A stretch of 64,000 nt of DNA from Clostridia bacterium UC5.1-1D2. GTDB taxonomy: Bacteria; Bacillota; Clostridia; Lachnospirales; Lachnospiraceae. Under the pieces are notes generated by a model. That model saw only the letters and a list, made by a program, of their open reading frames with translations. It did not search any database and had not been told where the DNA came from. Shown piece by piece: positions 20,243-30,303 of the stretch; the first letter of the stretch is position 1; every line of letters begins with the position of its first letter. Both the position numbers and the translations under genes were made by a program. The stretch lies in assembly GCA_001304855.1 (NCBI GenBank), contig BBZN01000010.1, forward strand, positions 62,001 through 126,000, given 5' to 3'.

Positions 20243-20321
20243 GCGGCATTTTAAGAATGCCGCGCCAGAGCTCAGACACCCACCAGAGCTCAGACATCCA
20301 CCAGGCTCAGACACCCACCAG
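20243..20321 (+). repeat. Hairpin plus three tandem 17-18-bp repeats in the TRAP operon leader region
   Basis: GCGGCATT/AATGCCGC (20243-20263) forms an 8-bp stem. It is followed by three copies of CCAGAGCTCAGACACCCA (20265-20282, 20283-20300 and a 17-base copy at 20301-20317). These lie within the 427-base spacer between the regulator and dctP, which holds no ORF I trust. Function unknown. Confidence 0.7.
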
Positions 20322-20353
20322 AAAGCAAGGGGGGTTCAATTTTTACCAAATTT

Positions 20354-20367
20354 GGAAATCGATTTCC
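20354..20367. promoter_or_regulatory. LacI-type operator, copy 2, upstream of the TRAP operon
   Basis: Second perfect copy of GGAAATCGATTTCC, 38 bases upstream of the -35 of the dctP promoter. Confidence 0.75.
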
Positions 20368-20394
20368 CCCTCCCTCTCCCAAAATGGAAACTAT

Positions 20395-20434
20395 ATGCGG
20401 CAAATTGCCGTATAAGTATCATAAAAACTATAAT
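20395..20434 (+). promoter_or_regulatory. TRAP operon promoter overlapped by a second palindrome
   Basis: TTGCCG (20405-20410), 18-base spacer, TATAAT (20429-20434). The -35 lies inside ATGCGGCAAATTGCCGTAT (20395-20413), a 19-bp near-perfect palindrome distinct from the LacI-type site. A second regulator may act here. Confidence 0.65.
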
Positions 20435-20459
20435 TTTTAATATGAAAGGGGTATTTATT

Positions 20460-21551
20460 ATGAAAAAGACAATGGGTATTTTACTGGCGGCAGCAATAGT
20501 TGCCTCTCTTGCGGGATGTACGAAGATCTCCACACCTGAGACCACCGCAGCTCCCGCAGCTACAGAGGCGGCTTCCTCAGAGAACAAGGAGACGGAAGCT
20601 GAGGCAGCGGCTTCAGAGGCGCCGGCGGCGGAGCCGGAGGTAAAACTCATCGGCGCCCATGTAAACACCACGGACAGCTCTTACCAGGCAGGTTTTGAGG
20701 CCATGAAGGAGAAGCTGGAGGAGATTTCCGGAGGCAGGATGACTGTGGAGATCCATCCAAACGGAGAGCTTGGAGGAAACGAGTCCGAGCTGGTTGAGAA
20801 GATGGCTACAGGAACCGTAGACATGATCGTTACAGCTCCCAATTTCGTTGCCACTACCGGCGTTAAGGAAGCGGATCTCTTCTCCATCCCCTTCCTCTAC
20901 ACCGGAATGGACCACTGGACAGCCGTAGTTGACGGAGAGGTTGGACAGACTGTTTCCGATAAGATCAACGGTGCGGGAACCTTCCATTCACTGGGGTACT
21001 GGAGCTGCGGAACCAGAGAGTATTTCGGCGTAAAGCCGGTTAACACAGTGGCTGATTTTAAGGGAGTAAAAATCCGCGTGCAGGATTCCGAGGCGGTGCG
21101 TTCCGTGTGGAGCGCATTGGGCGCAAATCCCACTACCCTGGCTTACAATGAACTTTACTCAGGACTTCAGAACAATGTAATTGACGCGGCTGAGAATGAC
21201 CTTGGCAATATCCTTCTTCAGAAATTCTACGAAGCAGGCCCATATGTATCCCTTACGGACCACGACATTGCAACCAGACTGTATTTAATCGGAGCACAAA
21301 AATACAACAGCCTTACCGATGAGCAGAAGGCGTGGGTGGACGAGGCGGCAGCCTATGCATGTACAGAGCAGAGAGCATTTGACAAGAAGCTCAACGACGA
21401 AGCCCTGGAGCAGATCAAGGCAAACGGCGGCATTGTTAACGAGGTTGACAAGGATGAGCTTATTGCAGCCTGCGAGGAGGCAAGAGCAGCCGCAGCCGAG
21501 AAACTGGGTGCAACGGAACTGTATAATAAGGTAAACGAAGCCGCAAAATAA
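20460..21551 (+). CDS. TRAP transporter substrate-binding lipoprotein (DctP family)
   Basis: Extracytoplasmic solute receptor (363 aa). ATG 20460 follows AAAGGGG; the N-terminus is a lipoprotein signal with lipobox LAGC and a Thr/Ala/Glu-rich linker. DctP features are GGRMTVEIHPNGELGGNESELVEKMATGTVDMIV, FKGVKIRVQDSEAVRSVWSALGANPTTLAYNELYSGLQNNVIDAAEN. The conserved Arg of VKIRV usually pairs with a substrate carboxylate, so a sugar acid or other organic anion is likely. Intact. Confidence 0.93.
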   Translation: MKKTMGILLAAAIVASLAGCTKISTPETTAAPAATEAASSENKETEAEAAASEAPAAEPEVKLIGAHVNTTDSSYQAGFEAMKEKLEEISGGRMTVEIHPNGELGGNESELVEKMATGTVDMIVTAPNFVATTGVKEADLFSIPFLYTGMDHWTAVVDGEVGQTVSDKINGAGTFHSLGYWSCGTREYFGVKPVNTVADFKGVKIRVQDSEAVRSVWSALGANPTTLAYNELYSGLQNNVIDAAENDLGNILLQKFYEAGPYVSLTDHDIATRLYLIGAQKYNSLTDEQKAWVDEAAAYACTEQRAFDKKLNDEALEQIKANGGIVNEVDKDELIAACEEARAAAAEKLGATELYNKVNEAAK

Positions 21552-21601
21552 GGGGCGGGCCCTTTGCCTTATCCGCCTGCAGACGCAGCATTGAAATCAG
21601 A

Positions 21602-21636
21602 AGAGAGTATATACCTGTTTATATGCTCTCTTTTTA
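21602..21636 (+). terminator. Internal terminator/attenuator between dctP and dctQ
   Basis: AGAGAGTATATA pairs with TTATATGCTCTCT (one mismatch) and is followed by TTTTT. Placed between the receptor gene and the membrane subunits, it would make more receptor than permease. Confidence 0.75.
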
Positions 21637-21693
21637 GTGGGACGCGGCAGACAGGTCGGGTTGTCTGTGCGCTCTGAAACGGAGGATTACAAT

Positions 21694-22209
21694 TTGAAAA
21701 GGATATGTGATATCATCGAAAAAATCATGTATGGAATCGGCATGGTGGCAGTGGCCGTGTTCTTTGTCTGTACCGTAGTGCAGGTATGCTCCAGAATGTT
21801 TGGATTCCAGGCCTCCTTCACTGAGGAGGTGGCAAATACGGCCCTGGCCTGGTGCTGCTTTATCGGGGCAGCCCCTATGGTGCGTTCCAGCGAACATTTT
21901 AAATTTACAGCCCTTACGGAAAAGCTGAAAGGGAAACTATTCTTTATTGACGAGATGATCTGCCTGATTCTGGTATTCATTTTCAACGTGGTGGTGGCAT
22001 ACTACGGGATCATGCTTGTAAAGCAGTTTTCCACCTGGCAGATGACGTCAATGCCTGTGAGCAGAGGATGGTGCTGGCTCTGCGTTCCCCTTTTTGGAAT
22101 CACGGCGTCCATTTTTACCTTGGAAAACATCATCGACTATATCCGGCATCCGGAAAGCCGCCGGATTGTTAATGCGGTTGACGAAGCCATGAAGGAGGCA
22201 GACTTATGA
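21694..22209 (+). CDS. TRAP transporter small membrane subunit (DctQ family)
   Basis: Four-helix membrane protein (171 aa). Start set at TTG 21694 because GGAGG lies 8 bases upstream; longer in-frame starts lack a site. VQVCSRMFGFQASFTEEVANTALAWCCFIGAAPMVRSSEHF is the DctQ signature region. It overlaps dctM by 4 bases (ATGA). Confidence 0.9.
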   Translation: MKRICDIIEKIMYGIGMVAVAVFFVCTVVQVCSRMFGFQASFTEEVANTALAWCCFIGAAPMVRSSEHFKFTALTEKLKGKLFFIDEMICLILVFIFNVVVAYYGIMLVKQFSTWQMTSMPVSRGWCWLCVPLFGITASIFTLENIIDYIRHPESRRIVNAVDEAMKEADL

Positions 22210-23492
22210 TTTATATACTTGTAGGGGCGTTTCTTTTATTCCTTGTGATGGGCGTGCCCATTGCTTACATACTGGGACTTGTGGCTCTTTTAGGCATTTC
22301 CCAGCTTGACAGCATCTCTCTGATTACCGTTGTCCAGAAAATGTTTACAGGGCTTAACAGTTTTACGCTGCTGGCGGTTCCCCTGTTTATTCTGGCGGCC
22401 AATATTATGAACCGGGCCAAGATAAGCGAAAAGCTGATTGAATTCTGCAACGGCATTGTGGGCCGGTTTCCGGGGGGCCTTGCCTATGCAAACGTAATGG
22501 TGTCCATGCTGTTTGCCGGAATCTCCGGTTCCTCCCAGGCCGATACCGCAGGCATCGGATCCATCCTGATTCCCGCTATGGAGGAGGAGGGCTATACGCA
22601 GGAAACCTCTGTAGGCGTTACCGCGGCTTCCTCCACCATCGGCGTTATCATTCCCCCTTCCATACCGATGGTTGTCTACTCCTCCGTGGCAGGAGCTTCC
22701 ATCGGCGCGCTGTTTCTGGGGGGCGTGGTGCCGGGCATTCTCATCGGTCTGGGCCAGATGTTTGTTATCTTTCTGGGCAATAAAAAATACCATTATCCCA
22801 AGCAGGCACCCATGTCCTTCAGGGACTTTTTAAAGCTGGCAGTAAAATGCCTTCCGCCTGTGCTCACTCCCGTTATCATCATCGGAGGAGTTATCGGAGG
22901 CATCTGCACAGCCACGGAGTCCGCGGCTGTGGCATGTATCTACGCGTCTATACTGGGCGTGTTTGTGTTTAAGAGCCTGAGCCTTAAGGATATCAAGCCG
23001 CTGCTCTATGATACCCTGCGCACCAGTGCAACCTCCCTGCTGGCGCTGGCAACTGCCAATGCCCTGGGCCAGCTCTTGAGCTACTACAATGTCAGCGTGG
23101 CAGTCCAGGACATGTTTGTCCGGTATTTCCCGTACAAATGGGAATTCCTTCTGGCAGTAATCGCATTTTACCTGTTTTTGGGCACCTTTATGGACGCCAT
23201 ACCTGCAATGATTCTTTTTGTTCCTGTGCTGATGCCCGTAGCTGCTGCCTTTGGAATTACGGCAGTCCAGCTGGGACTGATTATTGTTATCACCCTGGCT
23301 GTAGGACAGGTGACGCCTCCTTATGGACTGTGTCTGCTGATCGCAGGCAGGATATCAGGAATGAGTATACAGAAATCCTTCCGCGCCGTAGTACCCTATA
23401 TTATGGTGTCAGTGGTGGTGGTTATCCTCATTGCATTTGTTCCCCAGGTGGCATTTGCTATTCCCAGGCTCTTTAAGCCGGAATGGTTCTAG
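22206..23492 (+). CDS. TRAP transporter large permease subunit (DctM family)
   Basis: 428-residue Na+-dependent permease with about 12 membrane segments. Typical segments: GLNSFTLLAVPLFILAANIMNRAKISEKL, MLFAGISGSSQADTAGIGSI, VGVTAASSTIGVIIPPSIPMVVYS, CTATESAAVACIYA, TFMDAIPAMILFVPVLMP and GQVTPPYGLCLL. Intact and translationally coupled to dctQ. Confidence 0.95.
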   Translation: MIYILVGAFLLFLVMGVPIAYILGLVALLGISQLDSISLITVVQKMFTGLNSFTLLAVPLFILAANIMNRAKISEKLIEFCNGIVGRFPGGLAYANVMVSMLFAGISGSSQADTAGIGSILIPAMEEEGYTQETSVGVTAASSTIGVIIPPSIPMVVYSSVAGASIGALFLGGVVPGILIGLGQMFVIFLGNKKYHYPKQAPMSFRDFLKLAVKCLPPVLTPVIIIGGVIGGICTATESAAVACIYASILGVFVFKSLSLKDIKPLLYDTLRTSATSLLALATANALGQLLSYYNVSVAVQDMFVRYFPYKWEFLLAVIAFYLFLGTFMDAIPAMILFVPVLMPVAAAFGITAVQLGLIIVITLAVGQVTPPYGLCLLIAGRISGMSIQKSFRAVVPYIMVSVVVVILIAFVPQVAFAIPRLFKPEWF

Positions 23493-23497
23493 AGGCT

Positions 23498-23550
23498 GTT
23501 TGGACCAAATTTCCCTGCAATGTGCGGCCCGCAGGCTGCGGGTTCCAAAC
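23498..23550 (+). other. Nested stem-loop after dctM
   Basis: Outer arms GTTTGGA/TCCAAAC and inner stem CCCGCAG/CTGCGGG, with no T-run. It may be a processing or mRNA-stability element rather than a terminator. Confidence 0.5.
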
Positions 23551-23601
23551 ACATCCTGAGGCGGCAGGGAGTAAAATTATAGGATACGAGGTAAATATAT
23601 C

Positions 23602-24994
23602 ATGAAAAATTGAAGGTAGCTGTAGTTACATTGGGTGACAGCCGCAGAGAGTTTTTAAGAAGAGAGAGCATATTGTGGAAGCTGAGATCGAAAAAGTGAA
23701 GGCTGCCTTTGGAACTGCATATGAGTTGATGTTTCAGCCTGTGGTATTTGATCCGGAGGAGGGTCAGGCGGTTGCCGACGCTATCAGCAGAGAGGGGATT
23801 CACGCGGTGATTCTTCATCTGCCTGTGTGGGCAACTCCGTCACTGGCGTTCAGGATCGCATACAGCACCCCCTATCCGGTGCTGCTTTTGGGGAATCTCC
23901 AAAGAGATACCTCCAGCCTGGTGACGCTGCTTGCAGTGGCAGGCATGCTGGACCAGACCGGAAAGAAGTGCATCCGCGTCTCCGGAAATTATGAGGACAA
24001 AGAAATCCAGGAGAAGGTGGATACATTTGTAAAGGCCGTCTATCTGGCAGAGGGAATCAAGCGTTCCAGCTTTGGAATGATTGGCGGCAGAAGCATTGGA
24101 ATCGGCACCACAGTTGCGGATCCCAGCCAGTGGCAGAGCCTCTTCGGCATTGAGTTCGACCACTGCGATCAGTATGAGATTGTTTACAGGGCCAAAGCTT
24201 TGGAACAGGATCGGGTGAATCTTCATTTAAACTGGGTAAAGGAGCATATCCCCAATATTCAGTATGGAGGGGCATTTACAGAAGCGTCCCTGGAGCTTCA
24301 GGTGCGCAGTTATCTGGCTCTTAAGGACATGGCCGCCGAAAAGAAATATGATTTTATGGGAATCAAATGCCAGCAGGATATGAGCGATCACTTTGTCCTT
24401 CAATGCCTGGGCGTGGCTCTGCTGAACAACAACCTGGATGCAGAGGGGGAGAAGGCGCCTATTCCCGTCTCCTGCGAATGCGACTGCGACGGCGCTCTGA
24501 CGATGCGGCTTCTAAATCTCTGTGGTGAGGGAAAACCTTCCTGTCTGCTGGATATCAAGTTTTTTGACGGGGAATCCAGGGAGTTTGTCCTTGCCAACTG
24601 CGGCAGCGCAGCCCCCTATTTTGCAGACCCCGACAACTGGGAGGAGGCTTTGAAGAAGATTGCATTGATGCCTCATATCTTCGGGGAAGCCGGAGGCGCA
24701 GCGCTGCAGATGATCGCCAAACCCGGAAAGGTAACGGTGGCCCGGCTGTTCCGCAGCAATGGAAAATATGTGCTAGGCTGCTTTGAGGGCACAACTAAGA
24801 TGTATCCGCTGGAGAAATTGAGGGAAACCACCTACTGCTATCCCCATGCCTTCGTGGAAGCGGAAGCTGATTACGAGGCCTTTTATCAGAGAATCAATTC
24901 CAACCATCTCCACATGGTTTACGGCAGCTATGCAAAGGTGCTGGAACAGTTCTGCCAGATTGCAGGAATTGAATATATCTGCTTTAACAAGTAA
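23602..24994 (+). CDS. L-fucose/L-arabinose isomerase-fold protein; two frameshifts at 5' end
   Basis: Protein of about 464 aa resembling the FucI/AraA-type sugar isomerase superfamily. The N-terminus VAVVTLGDSRREF is split by two base shifts (near 23608 and 23660). Features include HAVILHLPVWATPSLAFRIA, VLLLGN, and a C-terminal domain with GIKCQQDMSDHF, PVSCECDCDGALTMRLL, CLLDIKFFD and LANCGSAAPYF. Family members usually carry a His in the equivalent HCG motif; here it is Asn. The exact substrate is unknown, and placement after the TRAP genes suggests action on the imported compound. Confidence 0.7.
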
Positions 24995-24999
24995 CGCCT

Positions 25000-26029
25000 A
25001 TGGAAGTCAATATGGAAGTACTAAATCATCAGCTGGCGGTTTTTTTCCTGATGATCCTGGCGGGATATCTGGCCTATTCCTGCAGGCTTCTGACAGAGGA
25101 GCTTCATGACAGGCTGAACACCATTCTTATGAGGCTTATAATCCTGCCCTTCTGGTGTCAAATATGGCATTGGGGGGAGGGAGGGAAAATCTGAGGCTGC
25201 TGCTGCCAATGCTTGCGGGGGGCCTGTGCATCTTCGGTTTCCTGTATCTGTGCGGCTGCCTTACAGCCTTCCTCCTGAGACAGAAGGGAGATCTGAGAAA
25301 GGTTCAGATCGGAATTACCACCTTCGGAAGCACCGGATTTTTCGGGATTCCCCTGGCAGCCCAGGTCCTGGGGCCTGTGGGGACGGCGGCATTCGGCATC
25401 TATTCCATTGTGGATAATGTGATGGTGTGGACGCTGGGATTGTCCCTTTCTACCGGAAGCCGGGAAGAAGAATTCGGGCTTTCGCCGGAATGTGTGAAAA
25501 CCCTGCCGGCTGGCGGAAAACCCTCCGGCGGAAAGGTGAAATCCCCGCCCCAGGGCTTACATGCTCTCCATAGGGCTTAAGGCGCCTGGCCCAGCCTGCC
25601 ACCATAGCGGTGCTGGCAGGGCTGGTTCTTTTTGCCCTGGAGATTCCTAAGGATCTGCTGGTTTTGGAAGTGCTGGGACGCATCGGGGACTGCTCCAATC
25701 CCCTTGCCATGATCTGCATTGGAGCCAGCATTGCCAGAAGTGATATACGCCGTATTTATAAAGGCTGGCTGTCATTTACGGTGGTGATTGTGAAAATGCT
25801 CCTCTGCCCGGTGACGGTTTACGCGGGAGCCACTGCCCTGGGGGTATATGAACCGGCCGTTATCAGCCTTACCTTCGCGGCCGCTATACCTGCCAGCAGT
25901 ATGTTTTCTATCATGTGCAAGGAAAATGGAAACCAGGAGGCGGATTATGCCACCCGGGCGTCCATTATTACTGTGATATGCAGTATGGTTACGATCCCTT
26001 TGGTGGTGAGTATTATAAACGGAATGTAA
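25000..26029 (+). CDS. AEC (auxin efflux carrier) family transporter; several frameshifts
   Basis: Membrane transporter (~343 aa) of the AEC/MdcF family, which moves organic acids. Visible: NHQLAVFFLMILAGYLAYSCRLL, GITTFGSTGFFGIPLAAQVLG, YSIVDNVMVWTLGLSLSTG, then PATIAVLAGLVLFALEIP, GDCSNPLAMICIGASIA and a C-terminal helix set ending SIINGM. The frame changes near 25150 and in the loop 25480-25590. Five bases separate it from the isomerase gene. Confidence 0.85.
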
Positions 26030-26069
26030 AAGAGAAGAACTATTTTTAGCCTTCTGTTTCGTCAGCATG

Positions 26070-26114
26070 AGCCCGGAAATTTGCCAGCCAACTGGTAAAT
26101 CCGGGCTTTTTTTA
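26070..26114 (+). terminator. Intrinsic terminator of the TRAP/isomerase/AEC operon
   Basis: AGCCCGGA...TTTGCCAG pairs with CTGGTAAA...TCCGGGCT, followed by seven T. Confidence 0.93.
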
Positions 26115-26146
26115 CAGATATTGTCGGATTTTATTTGATTAATTGG

Positions 26147-26175
26147 TTGTAAGGAAACCTGGAATACGATATAAT
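26147..26175 (+). promoter_or_regulatory. Promoter of the type IV pilus operon
   Basis: TTGTAA (26147-26152), 17-base spacer, TATAAT (26170-26175), about 55 bases before pilB. Confidence 0.75.
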
Positions 26176-26228
26176 GGGTGGTAACAACACTGGTATGTCA
26201 GCTTGAAAAGATACGGGGGGAACGTGCT

Positions 26229-27921
26229 GTGAAATATAGAAGACTGGGAGATCTGCTTTTATCGGTGGGCTGATCACAGAGGAACAGCTGAACCGGGCCC
26301 TTGAGCTGCAGAAAACTACAAAACAGCGTCTGGGCACTCTTCTGATCGACAGCGGAGTCATAACGGAGAAGCAGCTTATAGAGGCGCTTCAGATGCAGCT
26401 GGGTATTGAATTTGTGGATCTGTCCAAGGTGGATATCGACCCCAAGATGTCTGCGGCAGTGCCCAAAACCATAGTGAACAAATACGGGGTGGTCCCGGTG
26501 CGGGTGGAGAAAGACGCGCTGTATCTGGCCATGAAAGACCCTATGAACTTTATGGCTGTGGAGGAGGTGAAAACCGCATCCAGAAAGCGGGTCATCCCCA
26601 TGATATCCACATCCAACAGCATAGACCGCGCGATCATGAACCTCTACGGAAATGAAGGCGTGGCCAAGGCGATTGAGGAGATGCGCCAGACCCGCGCGGC
26701 AGAGCCTGTGGGGGAGGCCTCCGGCAATTCCCTGGAGATTGGAGCGGAGGATACCCTGAGCGCGCCTACGGTCCGCCTTGTGAACTCCATCATAGAACGG
26801 GCGGTGACGGAGCGGGCCAGCGATATCCATATGGAGCCCCGCGAATCGGAGATGGCCATCCGCATGAGAATCGACGGCATGCTTCATTTTATGCTGAATG
26901 TGCCAGGGAGCTTCAGGCTTCTGTGATATCCCGCATTAAGATTATAGGCGGCATGAACATTGCAGAGCGCAGGATACCCCAGGACGGCAGAGCCAACGTG
27001 CGGATTAAGAGCCAGGATGTGGATCTGCGAATATCAACCCTTCCCACCATATATGGGGAAAAGGTGGTCATCCGCCTTCTCAATAAGTCTGTGGATCTTC
27101 TGAGCCGGGAGGGTATCGGCCTTACCGGCCAGGATTTGGATAAATACTCCAGACTTGTATCCGGTCACAGCGGCGTAGTTCTGATTGTGGGCCCTACGGG
27201 AAGCGGTAAATCCTCCACCATGTATACCATGATCGGGGATTTGAACCGGGAATCTGTAAATCTTGTGACTTTGGAGGATCCGGTTGAATATAATATATCA
27301 GGCATCAACCAGGTGCAGATTAATGAAAAAGTGGGAATGACCTTTGCCAACGGTCTGCGCTCCGTTCTCCGGCAGGATCCTGACATAATCGCAGTAGGAG
27401 AAATCCGCGACGGAGAAACGGCAGAGATTGCAATGCGGGCCGCAATTACAGGCCATCTGGTACTGTCCACGATACATACCAATGACGCGATCACAACCAT
27501 TGACCGGTTAAAGGATATCGGCGTAGCCCCTTATCTTATAGCCAGCGCATTAAACGGAATAATATCACAGCGCCTTGTGCGGCGTATCTGCCCTAACTGC
27601 AAGGCTGCATATGAACCTACAGAGGAGGATTTTGAAATACTTGGAATGAAACCGGAACCAGGCAGGATGTTTTATAAGGGGAAAGGCTGTCCCCATTGCT
27701 TTGATACCGGATACAGGGGGAGGACGGGCGTGTTTGAAATTCTGGTGATGAACCGGGAGACGCGCAGATGCATCGCCCAGACAGGAGACAAGGCCCGGCT
27801 CATACGGGCTGCGGCAGGACCGGATTACGTATCCATGCGGGATAACTGCAGGCGTCTGGTGCTGGAAGGAGTGACTACGGCAGAGGAGGCCAGACGAACT
27901 ATAAATTCGATGGAAGAATAG
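26229..27921 (+). CDS. pilB: Type IV pilus extension ATPase PilB/GspE; two frameshifts
   Basis: Cytoplasmic motor for pilus assembly (~564 aa). The start is GTG 26229 after GGGGGG; shifts lie near 26265 and 26912. The N-terminal GspE domain has ITEEQLNRALELQKTTKQRLGTLLIDSGVI. Catalytic core: Walker A GPTGSGKSSTMY, Walker B DPDIIAVGEIRD, His box GHLVLSTIHTND, and a tetracysteine zinc motif (CPNC...GCPHC). First gene of the pilus operon. Confidence 0.95.
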
Positions 27922-27929
27922 AGGGAACT

Positions 27930-28982
27930 ATGATATCAATCGAAGAATTAATTTCAGAAGTGAACAGAAACGGCGGCTCAGATCTTCATTTGGTCAGAGG
28001 TCTGCCGCCAAAATACAGAAAGGACGGACGTCTGCTGAACCTGGGGGAAATTCCCCTTACGGAAGAAGCTTGCGAAGAATACGCGAGGGAACTGGCAGGC
28101 GTGCGCTATGAAACGATTAAGGAGATCGGCGAGTTGGATCTGGCCAGAAGCTTTGGCTCTGTCCGGGTGAGGGTTAATCTGTTCCGGCAGCAGGGAACCG
28201 TGTCCTCGGCAATTCGCCTGTTAAAGGAGGAGATACCACAGCTTTCCACCCTGGGCCTGCCCCCGGCGGCCATGGAGCTTCCGGGTAAACGCCATGGTAT
28301 TGTTTTGGTTACAGGAGAGACTGGGTCGGGAAAATCTACTACACTGGCTGCTATACTCCAGGAGATTAACCGCACAAGGGAAGCCCATATTGTCACCCTT
28401 GAGGATCCGGTGGAGTATATCTACAAGCCGGATAAATGTATCATAAATCAAAGAGAAATAGGCCGTGACACCGTTAGCTACGGGCATGGCCTTAAAGCCG
28501 TACTCCGGGAAGACCCGGATATTATTTTGATCGGAGAAATGAGGGATTTAGATACCATTGAAACTGCGCTCACAGCCGCTGAGACCGGCCATCTGGTATT
28601 TGGGACCCTCCACACCAACTCTGCGGCGGAGTCGGTGGATCGTATTGCAGGCGTATTTCCGGAACAGATGCAGAGGCAGATCCAGATGCAGCTGTCCACC
28701 AGCCTTCTGGCTGTGCTGTCCCAGCAACTGGTTCTGGAAAAATCAGGGAGAGGAAGAGTGCTGGCCTGTGAAATGATGGTGGTGACTCCGGCGATCCGAA
28801 ACCTGATCAGGGAAGGCAAGACCCCTCAGATTGCCAATGCCATTGCCACATCTGCTGCTGAGGGAAGTATAACCATGGATAATTTCCTGCTGAGTCTCTG
28901 GAAGCGGCAGGCTATTTCTGCTGCAACCGTCAGGGAAGCTGCCCGGGATTTAGAGTTTGTAAAGCGGAAACTGCTGACATAA
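27930..28982 (+). CDS. pilT: Type IV pilus retraction ATPase PilT
   Basis: 350-residue hexameric retraction motor. Walker A GETGSGKSTTLAAI, Asp box VTLEDPVEY, Walker B DPDIILIGEMRD, His box GHLVFGTLHTNSAAESVDRI and the PilT-specific AIRNLIREGK segment. Its presence beside pilB indicates dynamic, retractable pili and hence twitching or pulling of an attached substrate. Intact. Confidence 0.96.
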   Translation: MISIEELISEVNRNGGSDLHLVRGLPPKYRKDGRLLNLGEIPLTEEACEEYARELAGVRYETIKEIGELDLARSFGSVRVRVNLFRQQGTVSSAIRLLKEEIPQLSTLGLPPAAMELPGKRHGIVLVTGETGSGKSTTLAAILQEINRTREAHIVTLEDPVEYIYKPDKCIINQREIGRDTVSYGHGLKAVLREDPDIILIGEMRDLDTIETALTAAETGHLVFGTLHTNSAAESVDRIAGVFPEQMQRQIQMQLSTSLLAVLSQQLVLEKSGRGRVLACEMMVVTPAIRNLIREGKTPQIANAIATSAAEGSITMDNFLLSLWKRQAISAATVREAARDLEFVKRKLLT

Positions 28983-29009
28983 TCACGGACAGAGGGAGAG
29001 ATAGAATCG

Positions 29010-30220
29010 ATGGCAACCTTTAAATATAAGGCAATATCCAAGGACGGCGCCGCTGTAACCGGAATCGTGGAAGGGAAAGACGAGTATGATGCGGTGGCGA
29101 AGATTAAGGAGAGCTGTAGCATCGTGGTTCGGATTGCGCCTGTAAAACAGACGTCAGGTATTTTAACCAAAGAAATCTATATAAAGAAGATTGATTACAA
29201 GGCCCTCTCCATGGTATGTTCCCAGTTTTCCGTGATTCTCAATGCAGGGCTTCCTGTAGCCCAGTGCGTGGAACTTCTGGCCGCCCAGACGGAGGATAAG
29301 CAGCTGAAACGGATTCTGGAGGCCGCAGCCCTGGAGGTGGCTTCCGGCGTCAGTCTTGCGGACAGCTTTGAGACTGCAGGGAAGGGAAAAATACCGCTCA
29401 CCTTTATAGAGACGGTCAGATCCGGTGAGCAGTCGGGAACGCTGGAAAAGGGATTGGAACGGTTGAGTTTCTATTATGAGAGCCGGTATAAGACCACGCA
29501 GAAGGTGGCGGCGGCTCTTACATATCCGGTTTTTGTAATTATCATTGCTATCGTTGTAGTTATTGTGGTGATGGTGAAGCTGATACCTGCCATCACCGGG
29601 ATTTTCGGAGAATTCGGAGGCCAACTGCCCTGGATCACGAGAGCGATGATCAATACATCCACTTTTTTTCAAACATACATATTGCTTATAATTTTTCTGC
29701 TTGCTGCGGGAACCGGAGCTTTTATTTCCTATACCCGATCGGAGAAAGGGAGGGTGGGCTGGAACCGTTTTAAGCTTAAATTCCAATATTAGGTAAGATT
29801 GCGATGTTAAATGCATCCAGCCAGTTTGCAAACACCATGTCCACCCTGCTGGCGGCGGGAATACCTGTGCCGCAGGCCCTGGGCATTACAGCCAGGACCA
29901 TGGACAATTATATGCTGTCCATCGAGACAGGGAAGATGGTTACCGGCCTGGAGGAAGGGCGGCATCTGGGGATTTGCATGAAGGAAAGCGGGTGCTATCC
30001 AATGACGCTCACAGATATGTGCGTGATCGGAGAGCAGACGGGCGAGCTGGAGGAAACGCTGAGAACCGTGGGACGCTTTTTTGACAATGAAGCGGAGAAC
30101 GCCACTCAGAAGGCACTGGCGAAACTGGAGCCTGCTGTTCTGATTTTTATCGCGTTGCTGGCAGGTTTTATCGTGTTCTCGATCTATCTGCCTATGTTCC
30201 AGATTTACGATATGATATAG
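29010..30220 (+). CDS. pilC: Type IV pilus inner-membrane platform PilC; one frameshift
   Basis: Polytopic platform protein (~403 aa) with two GspF repeats. The first has CSQFSVILNAGLPVAQCVELLA and FIETVRSGEQSGTLEKGLERLSFYYE, the second ASQFANTMSTLLAAGIPVPQALGI and CVIGEQTGELEETLRTVGRFFDNEAE. A base is missing near 29785 (AAATTCCAATA), joining the two halves. Confidence 0.94.
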
Positions 30221-30303
30221 CGATATTCAATGGGCCAATACAACCCGTGGCCTTGAATATAAATGGATTAAAACGAAAGATGTGCTTAGGAGGATGGTAT
30301 ATC

